Origin: UBA6022 sp035704495
Lineage (GTDB): Bacteria; Patescibacteriota; Saccharimonadia; Saccharimonadales; Saccharimonadaceae
NCBI GenBank assembly: GCA_035704495.1
Contig: DASSWW010000029.1
Coordinates: forward strand, 1 to 13,126
Direction of reading: 5' to 3'
DNA: 13,126 bases
This document shows positions 5,307 through 12,478 of this stretch, one piece after another (position 1 is the first letter of the stretch; each line of letters opens with the position of its first letter). Made by a program: the position numbers and the translations under genes. The notes beneath the pieces were generated by a model that saw only the letters and a list, made by a program, of their open reading frames with translations, was not told where the DNA came from and searched no databases.

Positions 5307-7652
5307 ATGATGGAGGAAGAAAAGCCAGTCTTTTTTGACCAAAACGGTAAGCGGTGGCTAAAGACGAAGGTCGTATTAAGCGTGATACTCGTTGCTACAG
5401 CGGCGTTAGTGATGTGGATGATTCCGCAAGTCACTGCACACAAATCGGTCAATGCGTTTCAAACATCTGTCGATACACCTATCACGAATAACACAATTCA
5501 CCACACCACCACACCAACAATTGATCAACTAAATGCCCAATTATCTGGCGAAAACACCCCTGTTATCGGTGAGGGATCGCTTGTCAGATTAATTCGCGTC
5601 ACCGAACATGGCGGTGAACAGTATGGTGTCGATCCGTTTTCGCGCAAGGTCATTCGCCCGTTGACCGCCAAAGAACTGATGTATATAGGCGGCGAACCGT
5701 ATGTGATTGAGCGCTACGGACACACGGCCGATAGGCGCATTGCCATAACGTTCGACGACGGGCCGCACCCTGTCTATACGCCACAGTTGCTCGATTTGTT
5801 ATCGCGCGAATCCGCACAGGCCAGCTTTTTTACTCTAGGTAGTAATGTGGCAAAGTATCCCGAAATTGCGCAACGAATTGTTCGTGAAGGTCATACGATT
5901 GCCAACCATTCGTTTACCCATATTGATTTCGGTTTTGGAAGTAGTTTTCAGCAGCAGCAAGAAATTAATCAAACAGAACGGGTTATTAGTGCGACAACTA
6001 ATCGTACGACATCTTTTTTCCGGATACCGTATGGGGGCAATACTGACCAGTCACTGCGCAACAGTATCGTTGCGTTACTCACTGCGCAAAAAATGGGATA
6101 CACCGTTACTTCGTACAATTTTGATAGTAATGACTGGCAATTTACGACCGACTATCCAAAAGAATACCCAACGTTTGATGGCGAAGATAAAATTGTTCTG
6201 GTGCACGACAGCGGTGGCAACCGAAGTCATACGATAGAGTACGTCGAAAATCTGATTAGGATGGCGAAAGAAAATGGCTATGATTTCGTGACGCTTAACG
6301 AACTTTATCCGCAGGCCCCTGCTCTAGTTGTTTCTAGTGAACCATCGGTGGCTGATCAAGCGGCGCTAACGGGTGCCAGGGCCGCGCTAGTATGGCCACA
6401 CGATGCAATTACCAGTTTGTTTGGTATCAGCATTGCTTCGATTATCTTGACGACACTCGTTAATATTATTTTAGCCTTGCGCCAACGGGCAAAAACAAAG
6501 AAATCGTATCAACCTATCGCCCCTTTTTATACACCGCGGACTACCATTGTTATTCCTTCGTATAACGAGGGTAAGGTCATCGTCAAGACCGTTGATTCAC
6601 TGCTACAATCTTGGTACGAAAATATCGAAATCATTATTGTCGATGACGGTTCGACGGACGACACCTGGGATATCGCTCAATCCATTGCCGACCAACATGA
6701 AAAAGTGATGGCTATTCATCAAGTTAATGGTGGCAAATCATCGGCCTTAAACAATGCTATCGAACAGTCGAGGGGTGAAATTATTATATGCGTGGATGCC
6801 GATACGATTTTTCCGCCACAAACGGTGACAATGCTGGTTCGTCATTTCAAAGACCCCGCTGTCGGTGCGGTTGCTGGGGTGGTAAAGGTCGGCAACGTCC
6901 AGGGTATCGTGACGCTTTGGCAGGCGCTTGAATATATGCTAAGCATTACAATCGAACGCAATGCACAGGCGTTATTAAATTCGATAATGATTATACCTGG
7001 TGCCTGCGGGGCCTGGCGAAAAAGCGCCATCATAGAAGCTGGCGGTTTGTCGCACAGTACGCTGGCCGAAGATTGCGATTTGACGCTGAATGTCCAGGCC
7101 CTTGCCCGTTACAAAATATTGCAGGATAACGATGCTATCAGCTATACCGAAGCGCCACAAAAAATTAAAAGCCTAATTAAGCAGCGATTCCGTTGGACTT
7201 TTGGCAACATTCAATCGCTGTGGAAACATCACGACATGCTATTCGACCGTCAATACGGCTGGCTGGGGTCATTTGTGATGCCGAATGCAATTATTTCGAT
7301 AGCGATTCCCCTGTTTTTCTGGCCGATTTTAGTGGTGATTAGTATACAAAACATTATCACGGGCAATTACATGGTCATTTTGATTTACTTTGTTATTTCC
7401 TTGTCGCTACAGTTTTTGATTGCAACGATTGGCGTATTGATGACCCATGAACGACTGCGTTATATTGTCGCTGTGCCATTTGCTCGCTTTATTTATGGTC
7501 CGATTCGTACGTATATTCTGTATAAAACCGTTTTGACGGCGTTAAAAGGGTCGTATGTTGGCTGGAACAAACTGATGCGAACAGGCGCCGCCACTTATCC
7601 TTCCGCCAAAGACAGACCACGTCGCACCCCTGTTAATACAGCCAGCGGCTAA
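5307..7652 (+). CDS. Polysaccharide deacetylase (CE4/NodB) fused to a processive GT2 glycosyltransferase
   Basis: A one-chain membrane enzyme for making and N-deacetylating an extracellular hexosamine polymer, resembling a fusion of PgaB/IcaB-type and PgaC/IcaA-type activities. Numbering is from ATG 5307 (781 aa). A signal-anchor helix (about 20-40) leads to an external CE4 domain with all five motifs: FDDGP (149-153), HSFTH (201-205), RIPYG (239-243), DSNDW (273-277) and VHDSG (299-303). A second helix (368-392) returns the chain to the cytoplasm. The GT2 domain there has DDGST (446-450), the metal-binding DAD (497-499), AEDCD with the catalytic Asp589, and QRFRW (626-630). At least two further helices follow (656-712), as in processive synthases. 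The polymer is inferred (poly-N-acetylglucosamine or chitin-like), not shown. The stop interlocks with that of the convergent gene at 7649. Confidence 0.93.
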   Translation: MMEEEKPVFFDQNGKRWLKTKVVLSVILVATAALVMWMIPQVTAHKSVNAFQTSVDTPITNNTIHHTTTPTIDQLNAQLSGENTPVIGEGSLVRLIRVTEHGGEQYGVDPFSRKVIRPLTAKELMYIGGEPYVIERYGHTADRRIAITFDDGPHPVYTPQLLDLLSRESAQASFFTLGSNVAKYPEIAQRIVREGHTIANHSFTHIDFGFGSSFQQQQEINQTERVISATTNRTTSFFRIPYGGNTDQSLRNSIVALLTAQKMGYTVTSYNFDSNDWQFTTDYPKEYPTFDGEDKIVLVHDSGGNRSHTIEYVENLIRMAKENGYDFVTLNELYPQAPALVVSSEPSVADQAALTGARAALVWPHDAITSLFGISIASIILTTLVNIILALRQRAKTKKSYQPIAPFYTPRTTIVIPSYNEGKVIVKTVDSLLQSWYENIEIIIVDDGSTDDTWDIAQSIADQHEKVMAIHQVNGGKSSALNNAIEQSRGEIIICVDADTIFPPQTVTMLVRHFKDPAVGAVAGVVKVGNVQGIVTLWQALEYMLSITIERNAQALLNSIMIIPGACGAWRKSAIIEAGGLSHSTLAEDCDLTLNVQALARYKILQDNDAISYTEAPQKIKSLIKQRFRWTFGNIQSLWKHHDMLFDRQYGWLGSFVMPNAIISIAIPLFFWPILVVISIQNIITGNYMVILIYFVISLSLQFLIATIGVLMTHERLRYIVAVPFARFIYGPIRTYILYKTVLTALKGSYVGWNKLMRTGAATYPSAKDRPRRTPVNTASG

Positions 7653-8488
7653 GGTAACACTAAATCAAGTTTTTCATTTAATTCGTGGACATTTTGCAAC
7701 ACTCGCAGGTTGGGAGTGGTGTCGGTGTATGTTTTTTGCCAGGTGGCGTCTAGTTGCTTGCCCGCTTTTTCAATTTTGCGCGCAGCTTCGTCAACGGCTT
7801 TGTCGTCGGCTGCATCCAGACCGCGTGCTAAATCGTCAAAACCATCAGCTGCCTCAGTTAGCATATGGACAGTGAGCGACTGCGTGGTGGTGAGGTCGGG
7901 TGTGATGTCGGTTTGTTTTAATATATCGGTGGTCGTTTTAATCCGTGTGGCAGTGGCACGCAGGGCGTCTGTTTCGTCAGCCAACGTATCAAGGTTGCTT
8001 ACTTGATTAAACTGTTCGATTTTTTCCATCGAACTATTGAGAGTAATACCATACGTTTGTAGAAAGGTAATCGCTGTTTCAAAGCGGTTTAGTGTATCGG
8101 TGGTTTGCGTGACGATATCCTGTGATCGTTCCTGCAAGATTACTGCCTGGCTATAGGTGGGCGTATAGCCGGCGTAGGCAATTGGTGATAGTTCTGTGCT
8201 GACTGACTGAAACTGCGTTAATGCTTGTCGGCTGTCGGCAATTGATTGGTTTAATTTTTTACCACTGGCTTGCCGCGCTTCGGCACTAGCACCAGCATCA
8301 TATAGCAGCGGCGTATCGGTGCTGTTCTCTAATTCTCCAAAAACTTCGCGTAAATTTTCGGCAGAATCACGCAGGTCGGTTACGTAGCGATTGGCGACTT
8401 TGTCGGTGTAGACGACTTCGTAATAAACACCCGCACTCAGCGCAACAAACAGGCAGACGGCCAAAATAATGAGTAAAATCTTTTTCAT
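7649..8488 (-). CDS. Helix-rich membrane-anchored protein of unknown function
   Basis: I recognise no family. The 279-residue protein starts MKKILLIILAVCLFVALSAG, a typical signal anchor. A Cys at residue 12 lies inside the hydrophobic stretch, without a good lipobox. The rest (about 25-279) is almost entirely amphipathic helix with many Asp, Glu, Thr, Ala and Gln residues and heptad-like segments (for example LRDSAENLREVFGELEN and AARKIEKAGKQLDATW). It is probably an extracytoplasmic helical bundle or coiled coil. A strong Shine-Dalgarno (GGGAGG, 5 bases before the ATG) supports the start. Its TAG stop (7649-7651) is offset one base from the TAA stop of the convergent polysaccharide gene, leaving no room for a terminator between them. 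A structural or adaptor role is possible but not shown. Confidence 0.82.
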   Translation of the reverse strand: MKKILLIILAVCLFVALSAGVYYEVVYTDKVANRYVTDLRDSAENLREVFGELENSTDTPLLYDAGASAEARQASGKKLNQSIADSRQALTQFQSVSTELSPIAYAGYTPTYSQAVILQERSQDIVTQTTDTLNRFETAITFLQTYGITLNSSMEKIEQFNQVSNLDTLADETDALRATATRIKTTTDILKQTDITPDLTTTQSLTVHMLTEAADGFDDLARGLDAADDKAVDEAARKIEKAGKQLDATWQKTYTDTTPNLRVLQNVHELNEKLDLVLP

Positions 8489-8577
8489 TACGGCCTCCCT
8501 TCGCAGAATATCATTTACTGACTAACTACTTAAATCATAGAACATTATTTAGCTATCCGTCAATCCGTGTATACCTG

Positions 8578-8619
8578 AATCTAAAAAACTCCTACCTTTA
8601 GTGCCAAGGTTTTTAGATT
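8578..8619 (-). terminator. Hairpin at the end of the flavin electron-transfer operon
   Basis: AATCTAAAA (8578-8586) pairs with TTTTAGATT (8611-8619). Inside, ACCTT pairs with AAGGT around a 7-base loop, with a 7-base bulge on one side. Read on the minus strand, the T6 run lies in the 3' arm. It is 57 bases past the stop at 8676. A second possible stem (AACGAT 8636-8641 with ATCGTT 8654-8659) lies between. Nothing else is seen in 8489-8675. Confidence 0.4.
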
Positions 8620-8675
8620 TAAGTATGTACTTGCGAACGATTCGGAGATGTCTATCGTTTCTCTATCTCGATGTC

Positions 8676-10178
8676 TTAGTAGCCAGTAAAATAATCGCTT
8701 TTAATCTTTTTGACGCCCAAGTGTTTTAATTGTTTTTTGACCCGATTAATCATTGTCGGTGCGCCAGATATATACACTTTGCGTGCGGCAACATCGGGGA
8801 TAGCTTTTTTTACCATGTGAGCGGTCAGTTGTTGCGTGTGAATAGGTAGCCACTTTTTGACTGGTAGTTTTTGAGCGGTTGGTGTACAGACAATCACCTT
8901 GATACCCGATTGTTGCAGCGTATCTGCATAGGCAATTTCTTTCACGTCACTTACCATATATAGCAGAATAATGTCGCGCGTTTGTCCGGTCGCCTGCATG
9001 TGCAACAGATGGCTGATGAACGGTGTGATGCCAATGCCACCGGCGATGAATAGTAATGGTTCGTTGGTATTTTTTGGCAAGGTAAAATCACCACTAATCA
9101 TTGTTGCCTGAATAACTTCACCTGACTGAAGTGTTTTAAGCATCTTTTTAAAGGTGCTGGATGGTTCATAAAACTTTACGCCAAATCCAATGACAGATTG
9201 TCCGGGCGCAGTGGTGATACTGAATATTCGGCGCAGTCCGCGGCCGTCTTTATGAGTATGCGGAATCGTGATTTCCATATATTGCCCTGCCTGAAACGTC
9301 AGTGGACGATTCGCGTCAAAACGGAATTCTCGTGAACTTGGGGTGAGTTGGCGGGTGTCGGCGAGCGTCAAGCTGATGGAGCGGCGTTGACTAAACAAAA
9401 ACGCCAGTCCGTTGCCAATAATCAGTGCGCCAGCTAAACCGAGCGCTAGCGGGCCGTCGTACATTGGTAACGCAAACAAGACGCCAACGACGACTGCCTC
9501 GACAAGTCGTTGCCATTTTTTTGGCGGTAAAGTCAGCGGTTCGCTGAGCATAAAACCAACAAAAAACAGCAGTGGCCACGACATCAACAGCAACAGTGCT
9601 TCGGTCAGCGATGCACCATCGGCGAGCAGTACGGTAACGATAATTGGAATACTGAGGGATAAAAATAGCGCCCCCATTTGTAATCGACGCGTTTTGTATA
9701 AAATGAAAAAAGCAAATATCAGGGTAAACGGTAACAGTAATGGCGTGGCGACCCACCAGCTAGCAAACGCCAGCCCTGTCAGGCTACTAATGACCGCTGC
9801 GGCGGCTGCGGGGTTAAATATGTGGCGGCCATGTATGGCAAGCAGATATTTTGACGCCGAGGCCAGGACGCCAATGATACTGAGCACCAGCAAAGCCTCT
9901 ATTTCAAACGACGGTGTAAATATACAGAATAAAATTAAAGCGGTAATATACGACGATTCATCATGGGGCTGCAAACCAAACATCAATCCGAATAGACGGT
10001 TTGATAGCGTCGTAACAAGTACCAATACGACCCCGCTAACGATAACCGCTAAGGGCGAAAAATCTAGCGCGCCGAGTAGCGACAGACCAAGTGCACTTCC
10101 CCACAAAATACTGAGCGTAATCGAAAGTAATCGATACATCGATATACGGTTGAGCCACGAATCAAGTAAATAACGCAT
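8676..10178 (-). CDS. NqrB/RnfD-like membrane domain fused to an FAD/NAD(P)H ferredoxin-reductase-like domain
   Basis: A predicted membrane oxidoreductase taking electrons from cytoplasmic NAD(P)H. Residues 1-265 form about eight to ten hydrophobic helices with NqrB/RnfD-type landmarks: FNPAAAAAV (121-129), and SEPLTLPP (212-219) in place of the RnfD TDPVT motif. Just before the latter lies DGAS (187-190), placed where the family carries the SGAT flavin-attachment motif. From about 268 a flavodoxin/ferredoxin-reductase module follows: AGQYMEI, the FAD motif RIFS (317-320), the nucleotide loop FIAGGIGITPF (377-387), YISGAP (469-474) and a C-terminal DYFTGY. The ATG shares its A with the TAA stop of apbE (TAATG), so translation is probably coupled; GGAG lies 10 bases upstream. 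In Rnf and Nqr complexes these functions sit on separate subunits, so the fusion is a compact version. The electron acceptor is inferred to be the FMN protein of the same operon. Confidence 0.88.
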   Translation of the reverse strand: MRYLLDSWLNRISMYRLLSITLSILWGSALGLSLLGALDFSPLAVIVSGVVLVLVTTLSNRLFGLMFGLQPHDESSYITALILFCIFTPSFEIEALLVLSIIGVLASASKYLLAIHGRHIFNPAAAAAVISSLTGLAFASWWVATPLLLPFTLIFAFFILYKTRRLQMGALFLSLSIPIIVTVLLADGASLTEALLLLMSWPLLFFVGFMLSEPLTLPPKKWQRLVEAVVVGVLFALPMYDGPLALGLAGALIIGNGLAFLFSQRRSISLTLADTRQLTPSSREFRFDANRPLTFQAGQYMEITIPHTHKDGRGLRRIFSITTAPGQSVIGFGVKFYEPSSTFKKMLKTLQSGEVIQATMISGDFTLPKNTNEPLLFIAGGIGITPFISHLLHMQATGQTRDIILLYMVSDVKEIAYADTLQQSGIKVIVCTPTAQKLPVKKWLPIHTQQLTAHMVKKAIPDVAARKVYISGAPTMINRVKKQLKHLGVKKIKSDYFTGY

Positions 10179-11062
10179 TAAAACAATTCTCCGTTAAAGT
10201 CATGCGAATAGTCAATAGCGCCGTTCTGATACATGCGTACATATTGAAAGTCGAAGTGTGTCGCTAATTGCTGCGGATTGGTAAAAAACAGCGCCGTTGC
10301 CAGTCCGTCGGCTAGCATTGTCGTTTCGGCAATTACCCACGTCGCAACGATATCTTTTACCGGAGCCTGGGTATCCGGGTCGAATATATGATGCAGTTGG
10401 TCATCCCACACTCGTCGGTTACTTGCCGAGGCGCAGATACTTTTGCCACGCACGTCAGCCACGCCAATCACTTTTTGCTGGTCAAACGGATGTTCCAGGC
10501 CAACGCGGTTTTCGGTCGTTCCCTGGTGGCGCAGATCGCCGCTGGCATCAATGACGTAATCGGTATATTGCGCCGCGTTTAATATCTCGGCAATGCAATC
10601 GACGACATAGCCTTTGCCGGCAGCGCCAATATCCAGAGTAACTGGGTGGGTTGTCGTGAGAGTCGCTCCCTGCCAATCAAGCGCTGCGTCCCAGCTGGGG
10701 AGCGCAATTTGTGGCTGCTCGTGAAACGAATACTCGGCGTCATACCCTGCCCGTTCTAGCATCGAACCAATGAGGGGTGTTACTTTGCCACCAGTCACGT
10801 CGTATAATTTGCGATACAGCGTGATAATAGGAATGATATCAGCGGGAAACGTGTACTTCCCTGCCGTTTTGGCGATACGTGTTACTAACGAATCAGGTCG
10901 AAAACGCGAGTACGTCTGATCGAATGCGTCGATGCGCTGGTGGATACTTGTGACGATATGACTTGGCAGTGCGTGCTCTGTGTCTATGCGCCACTGCGTA
11001 CCCAGCGCGCTAAAACGAATGCTATGCGGCAGCATCGTCTTTGATTTGTTCAAGCGCATCAT
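10178..11062 (-). CDS. apbE: ApbE-family FAD:protein FMN transferase
   Basis: The enzyme uses FAD and Mg2+ to attach FMN by a phosphodiester bond to Ser/Thr of a target protein. Family landmarks are SALGTQWRI (18-26), VTLDIGAAGKGYVVD (141-155), VIDASGDL (170-177; the usual motif is GGD), HHIFDPDTQAP (224-234) and the metal-site segment ADGLATALF (251-259). Length is near the minimum for the family. No signal peptide or lipobox is present, which is unusual because most ApbE proteins work outside the membrane. The start overlaps the preceding FMN-binding gene by 41 bases if ATG 11062 is used. ATG 11035 would give a 14-base overlap and a 285-residue protein that still holds the whole fold. It sits between its likely substrate gene and the membrane reductase, so the three are probably made together. 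Confidence 0.93.
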   Translation of the reverse strand: MMRLNKSKTMLPHSIRFSALGTQWRIDTEHALPSHIVTSIHQRIDAFDQTYSRFRPDSLVTRIAKTAGKYTFPADIIPIITLYRKLYDVTGGKVTPLIGSMLERAGYDAEYSFHEQPQIALPSWDAALDWQGATLTTTHPVTLDIGAAGKGYVVDCIAEILNAAQYTDYVIDASGDLRHQGTTENRVGLEHPFDQQKVIGVADVRGKSICASASNRRVWDDQLHHIFDPDTQAPVKDIVATWVIAETTMLADGLATALFFTNPQQLATHFDFQYVRMYQNGAIDYSHDFNGELF

Positions 11063-11501
11063 TAAAACCGCCCGACGTCAGTGACGATCCGGCAACTCGC
11101 GAAACCGACACTTCATCGATGTTTTTGCCAGTAACAAATTCTTTGTAGCCGCTCGCAAATCGTTCTTGGAAATCTTTTGCTTCGCCTGATTCAGCATGAG
11201 GCGTCACAGTCGATTCTGTTATTTCGCCGTTATCTAGGGTGACCGACACAGTAATTGACTCGCGTCCGCCGGGACTAAAATATTCGCCCGTGGCAGTGTA
11301 TGTTCCGTCTTGGTATTCGGCAGTGGTAGTTTGCGTATCTTGTTTAGGTGACGAGGTTTGCGCAGGTTGCGACGAATTAGTATCACTCGCAGGCGCTTCG
11401 TCTTCGTTTCGCAAAAATGCAATGCTAGCAGCAATCGCACCGATTAGGACAATAACGATGAGCGCAGTAATAGCTGGGTGTAGTTGTTTTGTTGGCTTCA
11501 T
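11022..11501 (-). CDS. Membrane-anchored extracytoplasmic FMN-binding domain protein
   Basis: A 159-residue protein: a short basic N-terminus, one hydrophobic helix (about 10-30), a Ser/Thr/Gln/Pro linker (about 35-62) and an FMN_bind domain (63-159) outside the membrane. The domain begins YQDGTYTATGEYFSPGG and has ESITVSVTLDNGEITESTV. Near the end, VAGSSLTSGGFNDAL (136-150) aligns with the flavinylation motif SGATxTS. Here the acceptor position is Ser140 rather than Thr, and the Asp three residues before the SGAT-like segment is replaced. It is predicted to be modified by the ApbE encoded next and to accept electrons from the membrane reductase. It has no well-placed Shine-Dalgarno (AAAGGG ends two bases before the ATG), while TATAAT lies 8 bases upstream. 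It is the first gene of the flavin operon. Confidence 0.88.
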   Translation of the reverse strand: MKPTKQLHPAITALIVIVLIGAIAASIAFLRNEDEAPASDTNSSQPAQTSSPKQDTQTTTAEYQDGTYTATGEYFSPGGRESITVSVTLDNGEITESTVTPHAESGEAKDFQERFASGYKEFVTGKNIDEVSVSRVAGSSLTSGGFNDALEQIKDDAAA

Positions 11502-11509
11502 TACCCTTT

Positions 11510-11515
11510 ATTATA
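11510..11515 (-). promoter_or_regulatory. -10 box of the flavin electron-transfer operon
   Basis: A perfect TATAAT on the minus strand, 8 bases before the ATG of the FMN-binding protein gene. This implies a leader of only a few bases. No consensus -35 is seen 16-18 bases upstream, where the sequence is C-rich. It lies in the 44-base gap after the dehydrogenase-like gene. Confidence 0.45.
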
Positions 11516-11545
11516 CTAAAAATTGGGGGGCGTGCATATGTTGGT

Positions 11546-12424
11546 TTAGAGATACGCCGCAAGGTTTTCGATGACCTTATCACCAAGGCGCTGTTTTGTT
11601 TCGTGTGTGTGACCAGCAATGATTTTAGGAAATACGACGCCTTCAATATTTTTATACGCTTCGTAATTTTCATCTCCCGCAGCATAGTCAAATATAGCAA
11701 AATTGTTTTTGTGCTTGATCCATTGCAAAAAGCCATCGCGATTTAGCGCAGTGTCCGAACTCGCCTGAACCAGAATTGTATTCGATGCCAGTATGTCAAA
11801 CTCATCCTTAGTGATGGCTTCGTAATTACTTGGTGTACAGATAATAACGATGTCACTGCTTTGTAACAGTTCTGCTTTTTCGCGGTAGCGTACGCCAATC
11901 GCCTCTTGGTCCGGTTGGCGTGTTCTGCTAAAGTACGAAACATTCATTTTATACGCCAGCGCCAAATGTGCGACCGACCGACCAAGTGATCCAAGCCCTA
12001 TGATGCCAATCGATTTCCCCATTAGTTCCGCTGGCTGATTTCGCCATTGGTGGTCACCCAAGCCCCTGGCTAGATAGACAAGCTGCATAAATATAAACTC
12101 TGCGGTTGGCTCATCGCCATAGTTAACGACATTCGTCACCTGTACGTTTCGTTTCGTGGCGGCAGTCATATCGACATTTTCTTGTGACGTACCGCAAATA
12201 CCGATATATCGCACCAATGGGCAGGCATCCAGGTATTCGCTGGTTACGTGCGTGCCAGTGCCAACAAGTACCGCATCTGCATCGCCAGTTCGCTGGATAA
12301 GTTCTGCAATTGACGGCAGTGCATCTTCGGTTGGGTACGACAGCGTTTCGCCGACCAACGCGTTAATTCGCTGCTGCGTTTCGGGTAGTAAATGGGTATT
12401 AGCGATGATGGCAAGTTTGGTCAT
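11546..12424 (-). CDS. D-isomer-specific 2-hydroxyacid dehydrogenase homologue lacking catalytic residues
   Basis: The fold of NAD-dependent D-2-hydroxyacid dehydrogenases is clear. The N-terminal segment includes ENVDMTAATKRNVQVTNV (82-99) and EPTAEFIFMQLVYLARGL. The nucleotide-binding loop GIIGLGSLGRS (140-150) retains all glycines, and SSDIVIICTPSN follows (189-200). The three catalytic sites are changed: the usual NTARG is VQASSD (219-224, Arg lost), DVFxxEP is FDYAAGDEN (245-253), and TPHIAG is FPKIIAG (265-271, His lost). His272 or His274 lies close by but not at the standard place. It may bind NAD(H) without the usual catalysis, or use another chemistry. It has no Shine-Dalgarno; an extended -10 lies 6 bases before the ATG. 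It precedes the flavin operon by 44 bases in the same direction, so read-through is possible. Confidence 0.87.
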   Translation of the reverse strand: MTKLAIIANTHLLPETQQRINALVGETLSYPTEDALPSIAELIQRTGDADAVLVGTGTHVTSEYLDACPLVRYIGICGTSQENVDMTAATKRNVQVTNVVNYGDEPTAEFIFMQLVYLARGLGDHQWRNQPAELMGKSIGIIGLGSLGRSVAHLALAYKMNVSYFSRTRQPDQEAIGVRYREKAELLQSSDIVIICTPSNYEAITKDEFDILASNTILVQASSDTALNRDGFLQWIKHKNNFAIFDYAAGDENYEAYKNIEGVVFPKIIAGHTHETKQRLGDKVIENLAAYL

Positions 12425-12430
12425 GGTTGT

Positions 12431-12439
12431 ATGATAGCA
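12431..12439 (-). promoter_or_regulatory. Extended -10 immediately upstream of the dehydrogenase-like gene
   Basis: TGC followed by TATCAT (12431-12436) on the minus strand, with 6 bases before the ATG at 12424, which predicts a leaderless transcript. An alternative perfect TATAAT lies at 12454-12459 and would give a leader of about 20 bases, still without a Shine-Dalgarno. Confidence 0.45.
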
Positions 12440-12478
12440 GAGGTGGGGTTGGAATTATACAGATTGCCTCTAAGTTAT

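Noticed and set aside
5845..6237. Second open frame inside the deacetylase domain, plus strand
   Set aside because: It overlaps all of the CE4 motifs from HSFTH to the HD motif in another frame. The frame encoding the motifs is clearly the real one.
9412..10173. Long open frame on the plus strand (253 codons) opposite the membrane reductase gene
   Set aside because: It is fully antisense to a gene with clear domains, its Ser/Asn/Thr/Ala-rich translation shows no family features, and no ribosome site was identified for it.
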